From Edaphochlamys debaryana (Eukaryota; Chlorophyta; Chlorophyceae; Chlamydomonadales): DNA of 64,000 nucleotides. The position numbers were made by a program, and so were the translations under genes. The stretch spans positions 248,001 to 312,000 of the forward strand of contig JAEHOE010000114.1 of NCBI GenBank assembly GCA_016858145.1, written 5' to 3'. Of the stretch, positions 11,601 to 23,000 are shown one piece after another; within the stretch, counting starts at the first letter, position 1; every line of letters begins with the position of its first letter. A model generated the notes under the pieces. That model did not search any database. It saw nothing but the letters and a program-made list of their open reading frames with translations, and was not told the origin of the DNA.

Positions 11601-14600
11601 GATGTGCAAAGGAGGCTGGACCCCCGTGCGCGTCCCAAGCGGAGGGAGCCGCGGGCTGTTCGTTCACTTGGTGCCTTGCACGTTAAGCTACAGAGCCCTG
11701 CTGTGCGGGCTGGAGCGGCCGGCGTAAAAGCGGAGGCGCTGGAACTCGTGGGTGGCTGCTGACCTCGACGAGCCGGATAGCTGCTGCTGCTGCTGCTGCC
11801 TGGGGCGAGCGCTAGCGAGCAAGCTTGTGTGTGAGCTGGGGACTGGCGCTTGGTTTGCAGCCGGCCGTCGTTGGCATGCGCACCACATGCTTGCAGATGG
11901 CACCCACGTGCATCGTACAGGACAAAAGTGACGAGAAAGCGCAGAGAATGCTGGCCGGCCTCCATGGTTGCGGCGGTAGAGCGCCAACTGGCGCTGTGGA
12001 CGGGGCGTGGGCGAGGGGGCTGCTTCGCAGTTGCGTTATGGTTTGGGCATGCCGCGCCGGGAGTGGGCCGGGGGGCCGTCTCCCTGGCTGCGCGCATAGC
12101 TCGGCCAGCGCGCTGCGGACACGAGGAGGAGGCAGTTCATACAGAGACGGTCTGGCGCTTTAGGGTTCGAGCGCGAACCCCAGTCGCGCTTGCAGTCAGA
12201 AGCTCTTACCGCATCGCTACCTCATGGCCGGCCATGTAAGGGGATTGTGCTAACTTCAGACTCAGAGCTGTAGGCATCGACCGAGGTCCAGGTCCCCGGG
12301 GCATTCGTCATGCTTCGACGAGAAGACCGTCGCCCGGTTAGAATCCAGCGCGCAGATATGCTGGTGACTGATGCACCGCGTGCAGTGCGATCTCGATGCG
12401 TCGATGCGTTGATACGTTCGACATGTCCACATGTCCCACATGTACATGCGCGCGCTCACGCCCCCCTTCGGCTCGGGGCTGCCGGGGGCGCGCCCGCGCA
12501 CCCGCGCTTTCGCCCCCTCCTGCGCTGCTGCACATTTACCGGAATTCCGGTCATACCTCTCTGGCCAGGGTCCCTTCGGAGGGTGTTCAGAGTGCTTGCC
12601 GCTCGGCATGGCCTTCACCCCGCCAGACCCCACCGCCCCCTGCAGGCCGCAGGCCATTCGAAATCTGGAACCAGCAGATCGCCATCGGAGTGTGAGGTAG
12701 ACACGTCGAAGGAGGGAGAGAGGAGAGCCGCGCCACAATGTGCACCCTTCAGGCCCGCCTGGGGGGAGGGTGGTCAGTATGGTCAGTATGGTCAGCATTT
12801 GTCAGGGCCAGCGCTGTAGCTTGTGAGCATCTTGCACAGACAAGACCCGCCGTTGGCATTGGCAGCGGCGGCACCTAGGGCCTGCCTACGGTGCCACGCT
12901 GCTCGTCGCAGCCCCTCCCTGTCAGGGCGGGCCCTGCCGGCATTTCCGAGGCTCAAGGCCTCAAGCCCCGAAGCCCCGACCTCCCCCGTGACGACGGCCC
13001 CAGTCCTCACTCCTCAGCACCACCGATGCAGGCAAGGCAAACCCTCGCTTCCACGCCAACCGCAATCTGACGCTTGGGGTTCATGGCTGTTACCCAAGAG
13101 GAGCCGTGTGTGGCCTCGTCATTTGCTTGGCACTGCATTCTGCTTCCCGCTCCCCGCTTCTGCTGATCCCGAGAGGCGTGCCCGCTGCCCGGTCCTGCGG
13201 GGCGAGCCCACTGAGCCACGTGTGTACGGCCTGTGCGGGAGCTCACGGCGGGTGACTTGTACTGCTCTCGTGTGAACACGGCAACCAAGATGCTGTGACA
13301 CTTGATTGATTGGTGACGCCTGTTGCGACTTGACGCAGGTTGCGTGGCGGCAATGAGGACGCGGGAGGGCTCGACGGGCCTGCTAGCGCAGCGGCTCGCC
13401 CCTGGCGGCCCCCCACAGACTGCTCGCGCGGCCACTCCGCTAGGCAGCCTCAGCCAGCAGTGCACAGATCGTCTATTGCGCGCGCGCTTGCACCGGCACT
13501 CACCGGGACCAACACGTGCGGGGGTGCTGGTGATGTGCAAAGGAGGCTGGACCCCCGTGCGCGTCCCAAGCGGAGGGAGCCGCGGGCTGTTCGTTCACTT
13601 GGTGCCTTGCACGTTAAGCTACAGAGCCCTGCTGTGCGGGCTGGAGCGGCCGGCGTAAAAGCGGAGGCGCTGGAACTCGTGGGTGGCTGCTGACCTCGAC
13701 GAGCCGGATAGCTGCTGCTGCTGCTGCTGCCTGGGGCGAGCGCTAGCGAGCAAGCTTGTGTGTGAGCTGGGGACTGGCGCTTGGTTTGCAGCCGGCCGTC
13801 GTTGGCATGCGCACCACATGCTTGCAGATGGCACCCACGTGCGTCGTACAGGACAAAAGTGACGAGAAAGCGCAGAGAATGCTGGCCGGCCTCCATGGTT
13901 GCGGCGGTAGAGCGCCAACTGGCGCTGTGGACGGGGCGTGGGCGAGGGGGCTGCTTCGCAGTTGCGTTATGGTTTGGGCATGCCGCGCCGGGAGTGGGCC
14001 GGGGGGCCGTCTCCCTGGCTGCGCGCATAGCTCGGCCAGCGCGCTGCGGACACGAGGAGGAGGCAGTTCATACAGAGACGGTCTGGCGCTTTAGGGTTCG
14101 AGCGCGAACCCCAGTCGCGCTTGCAGTCAGAAGCTCTTACCGCATCGCTACCTCATGGCCGGCCATGTAAGGGGATTGTGCTAACTTCAGACTCAGAGCT
14201 GTAGGCATCGACCGAGGTCCAGGTCCCCGGGGCATTCGTCATGCTTCGACGAGAAGACCGTCGCCCGGTTAGAATCCAGCGCGCAGATATGCTGGTGACT
14301 GATGCACCGCGTGCAGTGCGATCTCGATGCGTCGATGCGTTGATACGTTCGACATGTCCACATGTCCCACATGTACATGCGCGCGCTCACGCCCCCCTTC
14401 GGCTCGGGGCTGCCGGGGGCGCGCCCGCGCACCCGCGCTTTCGCCCCCTCCTGCGCTGCTGCACATTTACCGGAATTCCGGTCATACCTCTCTGGCCAGG
14501 GTCCCTTCGGAGGGTGTTCAGAGTGCTTGCCGCTCGGCATGGCCTTCACCCCGCCAGACCCCACCGCCCCCTGCAGGCCGCAGGCCATTCGAAATCTGGA

Positions 14601-15982
14601 ACCAGCAGATCGCCATCGGAGTGTGAGGTAGACACGTCGAAGGAGGGAGAGAGGAGAGCCGCGCCACAATGTGCACCCTTCAGGCCCGCCTGGGGGGAGG
14701 GTGGTCAGTATGGTCAGTATGGTCAGCATTTGTCAGGGCCAGCGCTGTAGCTTGTGAGCATCTTGCACAGACAAGACCCGCCGTTGGCATTGGCAGCGGC
14801 GGCACCTAGGGCCTGCCTACGGTGCCACGCTGCTCGTCGCAGCCCCTCCCTGTCAGGGCGGGCCCTGCCGGCATTTCCGAGGCTCAAGGCCTCAAGCCCC
14901 GAAGCCCCGACCTCCCCCGTGACGACGGCCCCAGTCCTCACTCCTCAGCACCACCGATGCAGGCAAGGCAAACCCTCGCTTCCACGCCAACCGCAATCTG
15001 ACGCTTGGGGTTCATGGCTGTTACCCAAGAGGAGCCGTGTGTGGCCTCGTCATTTGCTTGGCACTGCATTCTGCTTCCCGCTCCCCGCTTCTGCTGATCC
15101 CGAGAGGCGTGCCCGCTGCCCGGTCCTGCGGGGCGAGCCCACTGAGCCACGTGTGTACGGCCTGTGCGGGAGCTCACGGCGGGTGACTTGTACTGCTCTC
15201 GTGTGAACACGGCAACCAAGATGCTGTGACACTTGATTGATTGGTGACGCCTGTTGCGACTTGACGCAGGTTGCGTGGCGGCAATGAGGACGCGGGAGGG
15301 CTCGACGGGCCTGCTAGCGCAGCGGCTCGCCCCTGGCGGCCCCCCACAGACTGCTCGCGCGGCCACTCCGCTAGGCAGCCTCAGCCAGCAGTGCACAGAT
15401 CGTCTATTGCGCGCGCGCTTGCACCGGCACTCACCGGGACCAACACGTGCGGGGGTGCTGGTGATGTGCAAAGGAGGCTGGACCCCCGTGCGCGTCCCAA
15501 GCGGAGGGAGCCGCGGGCTGTTCGTTCACTTGGTGCCTTGCACGTTAAGCTACAGAGCCCTGCTGTGCGGGCTGGAGCGGCCGGCGCAAAAGCGGAGGCG
15601 CTGGAACTCGTGGGTGGCTGCTGACCTCGACGAGCCGGATAGCTGCTGCTGCTGCTGCTGCCTGGGGCGAGCGCTAGCGAGCAAGCTTGTGTGTGAGCTG
15701 GGGACTGGCGCTTGGTTTGCAGCCGGCCGTCGTTGGCATGCGCACCACATGCTTGCAGATGGCACCCACGTGCGTCGTACAGGACAAAAGTGACGAGAAA
15801 GCGCAGAGAATGCTGGCCGGCCTCCATGGTTGCGGCGGTAGAGCGCCAACTGGCGCTGTGGACGGGGCGTGGGCGAGGGGGCTGCTTCGCAGTTGCGTTA
15901 TGGTTTGGGCATGCCGCGCCGGGAGTGGGCCGGGGGGCCGTCTCCCTGGCTGCGCGCATAGCTCGGCCAGCGCGCTGCGGAC

Positions 15983-16707
15983 TGGCTACGAGAGGGAAGG
16001 CCGCGGTGCGCTTAGCTTCGGCTGACGGAGCGTGCGGGTTGGGTCAACACCTGTAGTCCAGGGGTCCCGGGATCCCCGCCTTGGTGAAAGGCTCTGGAAG
16101 GCCCTGCCTGTTGGACTGGGTACACCCTGCAGTAGACATGCGTTACATAACGAATCGGGGGCACCTGGCGAGGGCGGCCTGCTTACACAATGGATCCACC
16201 TTCCTCAACCCAACCTCAACTTGCCAACTCCTGCCACCCTTGCCACTGTGCCAACCCTCGCCCCTGCCGTTCCGCCAACAACCGCAATGCATGCACCAAA
16301 GTGCCAGGCCGGCGGGCCCTCGCAACCGCCTGAGCTAGCCAGGCCCAGCCCAGGCCCAACCTCGTCACCAACTCCTCGGCGGGGTGCGGGGTGCGGGTAT
16401 GCCCTCGTTTCCGGGGGAGCCGGCCCCACAACCACACCACCACACGACACCCACCGCATGGCTCTGTCCTGTCCTCTAAGACCCCCCTCCCCCGCGCTAC
16501 CGTACGTTGGTGTCTTCCAGCCCCCCCGCGCCCATCTTAGCGCTAACACCCTCCCATTGTACCCTGGCTCCGTCGCATGACACCTCTTGAAGGCAGGGCA
16601 CTGCGCGTGTGTATCCTCCTCGGTCTGGTGCTGATATCAACCTCCATGCACGTCGGTCCCCACTCGATCCCTCCTGCCCATGCACAGATGTCCGCTGGCG
16701 CCGCCGC
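15983..16707. other. Spacer: end of repeat array to MIP stop codon
   Basis: No coding frame with a domain is visible. Most of it is probably the 3' untranslated region of the MIP gene, which ends at 16708 and is transcribed leftwards. Confidence 0.5.
16183..16187 (-). promoter_or_regulatory. Candidate poly(A) signal TGTAA of the MIP gene
   Basis: TGTAA on the minus strand about 520 bp past the stop at 16708. A second copy lies at 16143-16147. Algal 3' untranslated regions of this length are common. Confidence 0.4.
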
Positions 16708-19125
16708 TCAGACGTAGCCGGTGCCGGCGCCCGCGGGGTCGGCGGCGATGCCCCTTCCGCCGGTGACCCCCGATCCCATGCCGCCCATGAGGGGGTCGGT
16801 GAGGCCGGTGCCGCCCAGCTCGCGGCCTGGGGGGCAGAGAGGGAGGGTGTGTATGGAGGCATTGGAGGGCAGGAGCCGTGGATGGAAGGAGGACGAGACA
16901 GACACCAGGCGGTGGATGACAGCTGCCCCCATTTCCCGCCCTCCCCCCCCTTCTAAAACCCCCCTCAACCCTCCTCCCCTTCCTCCCCCGTTCACAAGCC
17001 CAACCCCACCTGTGCCCGTGAACGCCGCCGGGTTCTCCCCGCCCATGTACATGCCCAGTCCGTGCACCGGCCACACCCAGGCCACCGCCGCGCCCACGGC
17101 CGCCAGGTGCGCGGCCAGGTAGGACCAGCCCCAGGCGGTGCCGCAGCGGAAGACCAGCATGTTGGCGAGCACGCGGGCGGGGTTGAGCGGGGAGCCGCCC
17201 GTGTAGAAGCCGCCTGGGGGGGTGGGGTGGGGGAAGGAGAGAAGGCGGGCAAGTGGGAGGAGGCTGGGCGGCGTAGCGAGTGGGGACCAGCAATTACGGT
17301 ACACAATTGACAACATGGTCCGATTCTACGCCCCCGCACTTCCCCTCCACCCCCCGCCTACCCACCCGTGGACAGGGCCAACAGTATGTATCCTGCTGTA
17401 TCCCGGCTACGCGAGTACAACCCTTCAACCACCCCTCATTCCTTTCTCCCATCCAATGGAAATCCCAACCCACCCGTGGACAGGGCCGCCAGCAGCGCCA
17501 GGCCCGCCGCCAGGGGCGCAGCGGAGCCGTGGCCGGGGGCGATGAAGAGGGCGCTGTACATGACTAAGGGGGGGGAGGGGAGGGGGGCGAAGGGGCGGTG
17601 ACTGGGCGTGGGGGAGGTGGGAGGGAGGACGGGAAAGTGGCGGCTGAGGCAACGGTGATTTTGGGACTGCGGGTGGCACTCCGCCCCCGGTGCACCACGC
17701 CTCCCCGGTCCATCACCCAGGCACCCACCCGCCAGGAAGAGGAAGGTGAGCAGGAACTCCCAGCCCCACAGCTGCGGTCCGGTCACGTGCCTCGGCGGCG
17801 AGAAGCATGAGTCAGAGGTCTTGCCGAAGGCATTGCCGTACACCAGCCAGACCTGACAGGGGGGAGGGGAGGGGAGGGAGGAGGAGGGGGAGGGGGAGAG
17901 AAGAGTGATGAGGGCAGGGCGTGTGGGGGTCGGCAGGGAAGGAGTGCGGGCAGAAGGGGGCTTAGCGGCGGAGGGCTGAACGATGGCGCCACGAGTACCG
18001 TATGGAGCCACGCCTCAGGTGACCAGTCCCCCGGCCCATTCCCACAACCCGGGACCCACCTGCAGGATGGCTCCCACGATAGCTCCCAGGATCTGTAGAC
18101 GGGCGCAGGGGGTCGCAGGACGGGGTACGTGTGGCGGGAGGGAAGCAAGCTCGCTGCCATCTACACTCGCCACCATTCCACGCCCCTCCATCCTCTCTAC
18201 TGGTAGCGTCGACTGTAGATCGGCCCCTCCCTCATCCCCTGCCCTGCCTCCTCGTCCCGCCCTCCTCCATCCTCCCCCCATCCTCCACCCCCTCCCCCCC
18301 ACCTGCACCACGGCGTACAGCACCCCCCGGACCAGGTCGATGTGACCCGTGCCGGCGGCCGCCAGGGACACGACGGGGTTGAGGTGGCCGCCGCTGATAT
18401 GGGAGGTGAAGTACACTGGGGGAAGGGGAGGAGGGGGGTTGGGGTAGGGCGTAGGGGTCATCCGGATGGGGTGCGGAAGGGGTGGCCGAAACTCCGTGCG
18501 CCCCACCCGCCATGCCCTACCACTACGCTCCCTCTTAACCTCCCCCCGCCCATCCGCCACCCCCACCTCCTTCATCCCACACGCAACCCCTCCCCTTACC
18601 CGCCCCTTCCCCCATTCCCCCAAACCCCCGTTGGCTCACTGATGGCTGCAAAGGCCGCGGCGGTCTCCACCGGCCCGTGGGTCACGGACCCGGCCAGCAG
18701 CTGGAAGAACATGACGCCAAGGAACTCAGCCACCAGGGCCTGACAGGGGGGAAGGAAGGGGAGTGGGGAGGGTGATGAGGGAGAGAGGGAGGGGGGGGAG
18801 GCGGGACTCCGATACCCGTGGGGCCAGACACGCAAGCCTCCCGGGGCGTGACACGCGGTGTTCCCTGCTCCGTCCTGGCAACAAAGAGCCACGCGTTGCG
18901 CCCAACCCGCGGCCGCAGCTTGCTGCGACGTCACACGCACGCTGGCGCCAGGCCCTGGGGCTGACGCTTCGACTTCCCCCGACTCCGCGACCGCTCCCCC
19001 GCCCCCGCCCTCGCGCCCCGTCTGCCCCCTCCCCCGCCGCGCCCCACCTTGACCAGGGCTCCGTCCCGCAGCGCGTGCGTCAGGTGCGGGTGCGGCAGCC
19101 GCGACAGGAAGCTCGGCGGAGCCAT
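16708..19125 (-). CDS. Major intrinsic protein (aquaporin/aquaglyceroporin-like channel)
   Basis: Eight exons: 19125-19048, 18739-18640, 18415-18303, 18092-18060, 17852-17729, 17563-17474, 17213-17010, 16826-16708. They total 861 nt, giving 286 residues, normal for the family. MIP proteins are six-helix pores for water or small neutral solutes in the plasma membrane or internal membranes. The first half-helix box is HISGGHLNPV (NPV at residues 72-74 instead of NPA). The second is GGSPLNPAR (NPA at 190-192). Helix 1 starts ALVAEFLGVMFF (exon 2), helix 4 is GWEFLLTFLFLA, and helix 6 is WSYLAAHLAAVGAAVAWVW. The usual Asp or Ser after NPAR is Val. The start is the first ATG of a short cytosolic N-terminus. 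All junctions are GT-AG and keep phase. Selectivity cannot be assigned from motifs alone because both signature sites deviate. Confidence 0.88.
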
Positions 19126-20080
19126 GGCGACGGCTTCGGTGCCGGAGGTCCAGGAGTCGGCCGAGTCGGAGTGGGGTTGGGTCGCGGCGCTGTGCACGGC
19201 CTGCACCGCCGGCGAGCCGGGGGCGTACAGGTGCGAGAGCGTCCTCGCGGCGAGCGCTTGCGTGGAGAGCAGGGCCAGCTGGCGCGAGCGGGCGACGACG
19301 GAGAAGGAAGGGGCTCGAGGTCGCTTTCTGGTTTGCTAAGGGGAGCTATGGGGAGCGCTTGAAGACTGCGTGCTTGGAGCGCGCGTGGTGGGCAGGGCGT
19401 GTTCTAAGGCGTGAGCGCGTGATTCCGGGCACTTCACGTTTGGTCCCACGGGCCGGCGCCGACCCCCGATCCGCCCTGACCCCCCCTGACTCCCCCAGTC
19501 GCCGGGCGAGGTAGCCATGCTTGCGGCTTGGGTTACAGAGGGCCTCGCTTGCGGCAGCAAGGAGGGGCGCGTGTGCCTGCTCAGCGCCGGCGGCAGGGGT
19601 ACGTGGCGGCCCCGCGGCCTGGCCCCGCCGCGCGCTTTCCGGCGCCGGTTCGTCTTCCGTTCGGCGTTTCCCCTTGCCTCACCTTCCTTCCATCAAGCCC
19701 GGGCCACCCCGAGAGGCACACAGCCACACTCCTTCCCCCAGGCACGCCCCTCAATTGTGTCCGCTAAAGGGTCGGCTCCCGGCCCCACTCGGTGGTCTTG
19801 ACCGGCCTTGCTTGGGCGGCAGGCCCGTCCCACGCTGGATCCCATCTCTGCGTGCCTGCCTTATGTGCGCCCGCATCCTGCTCCAAACTCAAGCTCTGCC
19901 CTGCCCGTGCGCCTCCGTTGCCGACTCCAAGCAAGGCTCAGCAAGGCGAGCCCAAGGCACGCCCAACATAACCCTGCTCTAGCTAAATGCGCGCGCCAGT
20001 GTCTTGCTTGGTTTGCACCAATAGGAGGAGAGCTCCTGCCGTGCGAGCGGCCTACTTGTGCAGTAGCCATCGTCGCCAGC
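19126..20080. other. Spacer between MIP start and SRCR stop
   Basis: This holds the promoter and 5' leader of the MIP gene and the 3' untranslated region of the SRCR gene. I see no convincing coding frame. A TGTAA on the minus strand lies at 19533-19537. Confidence 0.5.
19533..19537 (-). promoter_or_regulatory. Candidate poly(A) signal TGTAA of the SRCR gene
   Basis: TGTAA on the minus strand about 540 bp downstream of the stop codon at 20081. Confidence 0.35.
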
Positions 20081-23000
20081 CTAGTAAGTGCCGTACGGCC
20101 CGTACACAGGAGGCCTGCCGCCGTACGGCCCATAGTACGCGGGGGGCGGGCTGTTGCCGTACGAAGGGGCAGGCGAGGGTGATGGGGTCGGCGCGGCGTT
20201 GCCTGGGGAGCGACGGATCGACGCGGCGGCAAAGGGGTCATGGCCGGGGCCAGGGGCCGTCAGGAACGTTTCAGGAGTGCGTGGGCAGGGGCAGCACCGA
20301 GGGTCAGGACTGCTGGGCCAAGCGCGGTGCAACGTCTCCTCACACGCACACAACGGTCGCAATGAACCACTCACCGCACGCGATGACGGCGCTCTGACCC
20401 GACTCGCACATCGCCAGCTGCGTGCGAGACGTGTCGTAGCAGTCCCGCAGGAAGGACATGCGGGGCATCTCGCCGAGCAGCCCGCGGGGGTCCAGGTAGG
20501 GGTAGTCGACGCACCCAAGCTGGTCCATGCGTCGATCACCCTCCGGCTCCGCCACGACGACCGCCGAGGGAGGCAGCACGGCAGCCCCCTGCCAGCCCAG
20601 GCCCAGGTCACGACAGATGGCCTGCGGAAGCATGACCACGAGCAGAGCCAAGGGGCAGGGAGTCAACAAAGAAACCGGGAGGCTGTGGGGCAAACAACTC
20701 GGGTGTCCCTGCCTATGTCCCAGTTCCCCCACCTACCCCACTAGGCACAGTTCCGCAATGCCACATGCCACATGTACCCCTCCTGGTGCTTGAGCCCGCA
20801 TGCCTGTTCGCACCCTTCTGCCGGCGTTTACGCACTCGGCTCGCGCCCGGCCCCCACCTGCGCATGCTGGGCGTTGAGAGCGGAGGCGCAGATGCGCCGC
20901 CAGCCCTTGAGAACGGGGTGCTTCAGGTACCGCCGATCGAGAACCTCCACGCGGCCCCACGTGCCGTCGCCGCCCGTCAGGCGCACGTTCAGCAGATCCC
21001 CGGAGGCAATGTTGATATAGTCCTGGCCTGAGGGAGGGGAGAGGCCAGGAGAGGATGGGGGCTCAGCACAGAGCGTGAGTGAGTGGGGAGGAGGGCTGGC
21101 GTTTTGTTGGCCTTCCTGGGGCGGGGGGCAGGGTTACGAGGATACGGACTGTGCGCGGCCTTGGTTGGTGTCAGGGGCACGCTTGTCATCACCCATGGCA
21201 CCCTCAGGCGTACAGTGTCAAGCTTTCGCCGTCGAGGTCCCCGCCGGCGCCTGGCTACTCCCGGTGTGCGCCCGCCTACCCTGTTCGCTCCCGTCCCGTG
21301 CGGGGCCATGTGCCCTCCCAAGCCCCAACCTCTTCCCCCAACCTCTGCCCCCAACCGCACACAAAGAGTCACTCGGATCCAAGTCACATTCGGACCCGAG
21401 CCCTCGGATCCAATACACTCACGATGGCATGCCAGAGTGTTCTGAACCATGGAGCTGTAGTAGGGGTAGCACGTGTTGTTGACGCTGTTGGGGATGGGAT
21501 CAACCACGGTGGCCTGCGGCGGACCATTCAGCGGGCAAACAAGGCGTGATGCTCCTTATCCGTCAACGGGCATCGCTTCATCGTATACACAACGCAACAA
21601 GTCTCTGCCGCAGTGCCAGCCCAGCCCAGAGCCCCAAAGTGCCCAGAGGCTGCGTTTAACTCCACATACCTTGCAAAATGAGATGTTCTTCGGAACTCCG
21701 ACAAACTTGAAACCACTCCACGTCGAACTCGATCCGATTGCTACGAGCTCGGCCTCCTCCTTGGGTCCGCCGTACAAAACGCACTCGATCGAGCTGAGGG
21801 TCACCGGGCTCTCCTGAACGACTAGGAAGTCCGTCTCGACGAACGGCAGGCCGTACGCGTACACCCACACGCCGTACGGACGTGTGCCGTTTGTAATCTG
21901 TACGGCATGGCATGAGGGCGAGCAGGGTGTTAGGGACTGTACCAAGCGAGGGGGGACGACGCGTCTCGTGTGCAGGGGGCCCGCCCCACGTAGGGGGACG
22001 CCCCCAGGGGCCGGACCGGGCGCCCATCAGCGGCCCGCGCTCCATGACATACATAGCATTAGTCAGCTCACACACCTGGTTGCAGAGCGTGTGGCCCACA
22101 ATGCGATCGTTCCGCGCGAGTGCGTCGTAGTCATCCACCGGGAGGCAGGACGTCCCCCAGAACAGCGGGTCCGTGGCGGGGGCGCCGTGCGCGCGAGCGC
22201 CGAAGCGGACCGTGTACTGCGTGTGCGATTAAAGGGGTGGGAGGGCAGTCGCGGTAGGGTTGCAAGGCAGCTGAGCGCACTAAAAGGAACTTCTACTGGC
22301 AGTCTGATGGACCCAGTAGGTCGAGGGTCGACGGGTTATGAGAGGCCCTAGCTAGCTAGCTGGTTCGCCAGTTGGATGAAGCGTACGGCAGAACGTACGG
22401 CAGAACACCAGCGCCCCGCGAACGAGCCCCGCACCTACCATGGAGTCAAAGTGAGTGTCGTACTCGAGTACCACGTCATTTCGTACGGCAACCTTGGGGA
22501 CGGGCGGCGGCGGTGGCGCGGGTGGCTTGCCTGCGCCGGTGGGACGCGTCGAGAGCGGGGGACGGAGAAGGGTATGCATGGTGGGTGGGCGCGGTGGGGT
22601 GGGGCAGGAGGGTGAGTTAACGGGCGATTGTCAGGTGCAGCGCGGCGGGGCAGCACGTTGTGCCAAGACGGAACAAACCCACCCCAACACGTGACGCGCA
22701 GGTCTGCCTGGTGACCCCGGCTTGCGCAGTTTCGTATGACACTCTGCAGCTCTGCGCACACACGTGAAACGGACGAACGGAGGTGCGAGTCGGGGCACGT
22801 GAGGGCAGCAGTGGGCGAGGGCTTCAGGGCAAGGGGTGGCAGAGGTCAAGCCGTACCCGCTGTCCTCGATTTACACCCGCTGGCCGGCCCCCCACGCACC
22901 CTCGGGGCTCCGGAAATACCCTCGCATGGGGCTCCAGTCGTCCTTGTACTTCTGCGCACCACGAGGTGCAAGCAAGTCATCAAGTAACTGGGGCAGACTA

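Larger units (their letters stand above)
7612..15982. repeat. Tandem array of a 1931-bp unit, about 4.3 copies
   Basis: Four complete units (7612-9542, 9543-11473, 11474-13404, 13405-15335) and a 647-bp partial unit (15336-15982) lie head to tail. By eye they differ by only a few substitutions. Each unit contains a (CTG)6 run, a perfect 14-bp palindrome ACCGGAATTCCGGT, a 7-bp stem/4-bp loop hairpin, triplicated TGGTCAGTA-type words and repeated ACATGT words. Several open frames recur in every copy (the longest about 190 codons), but they lie on both strands, overlap and lack codon bias, so I do not call genes. It resembles a long-period satellite. The left end abuts the promoter of the SLDAW gene at 7392; the right end breaks off inside the unit. 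Confidence 0.9.

Noticed and set aside
7612..15982. CRISPR-like or rDNA-like array
   Set aside because: The unit is 1931 bp without short repeats and spacers, and no rRNA signature was found. The host is a eukaryote.
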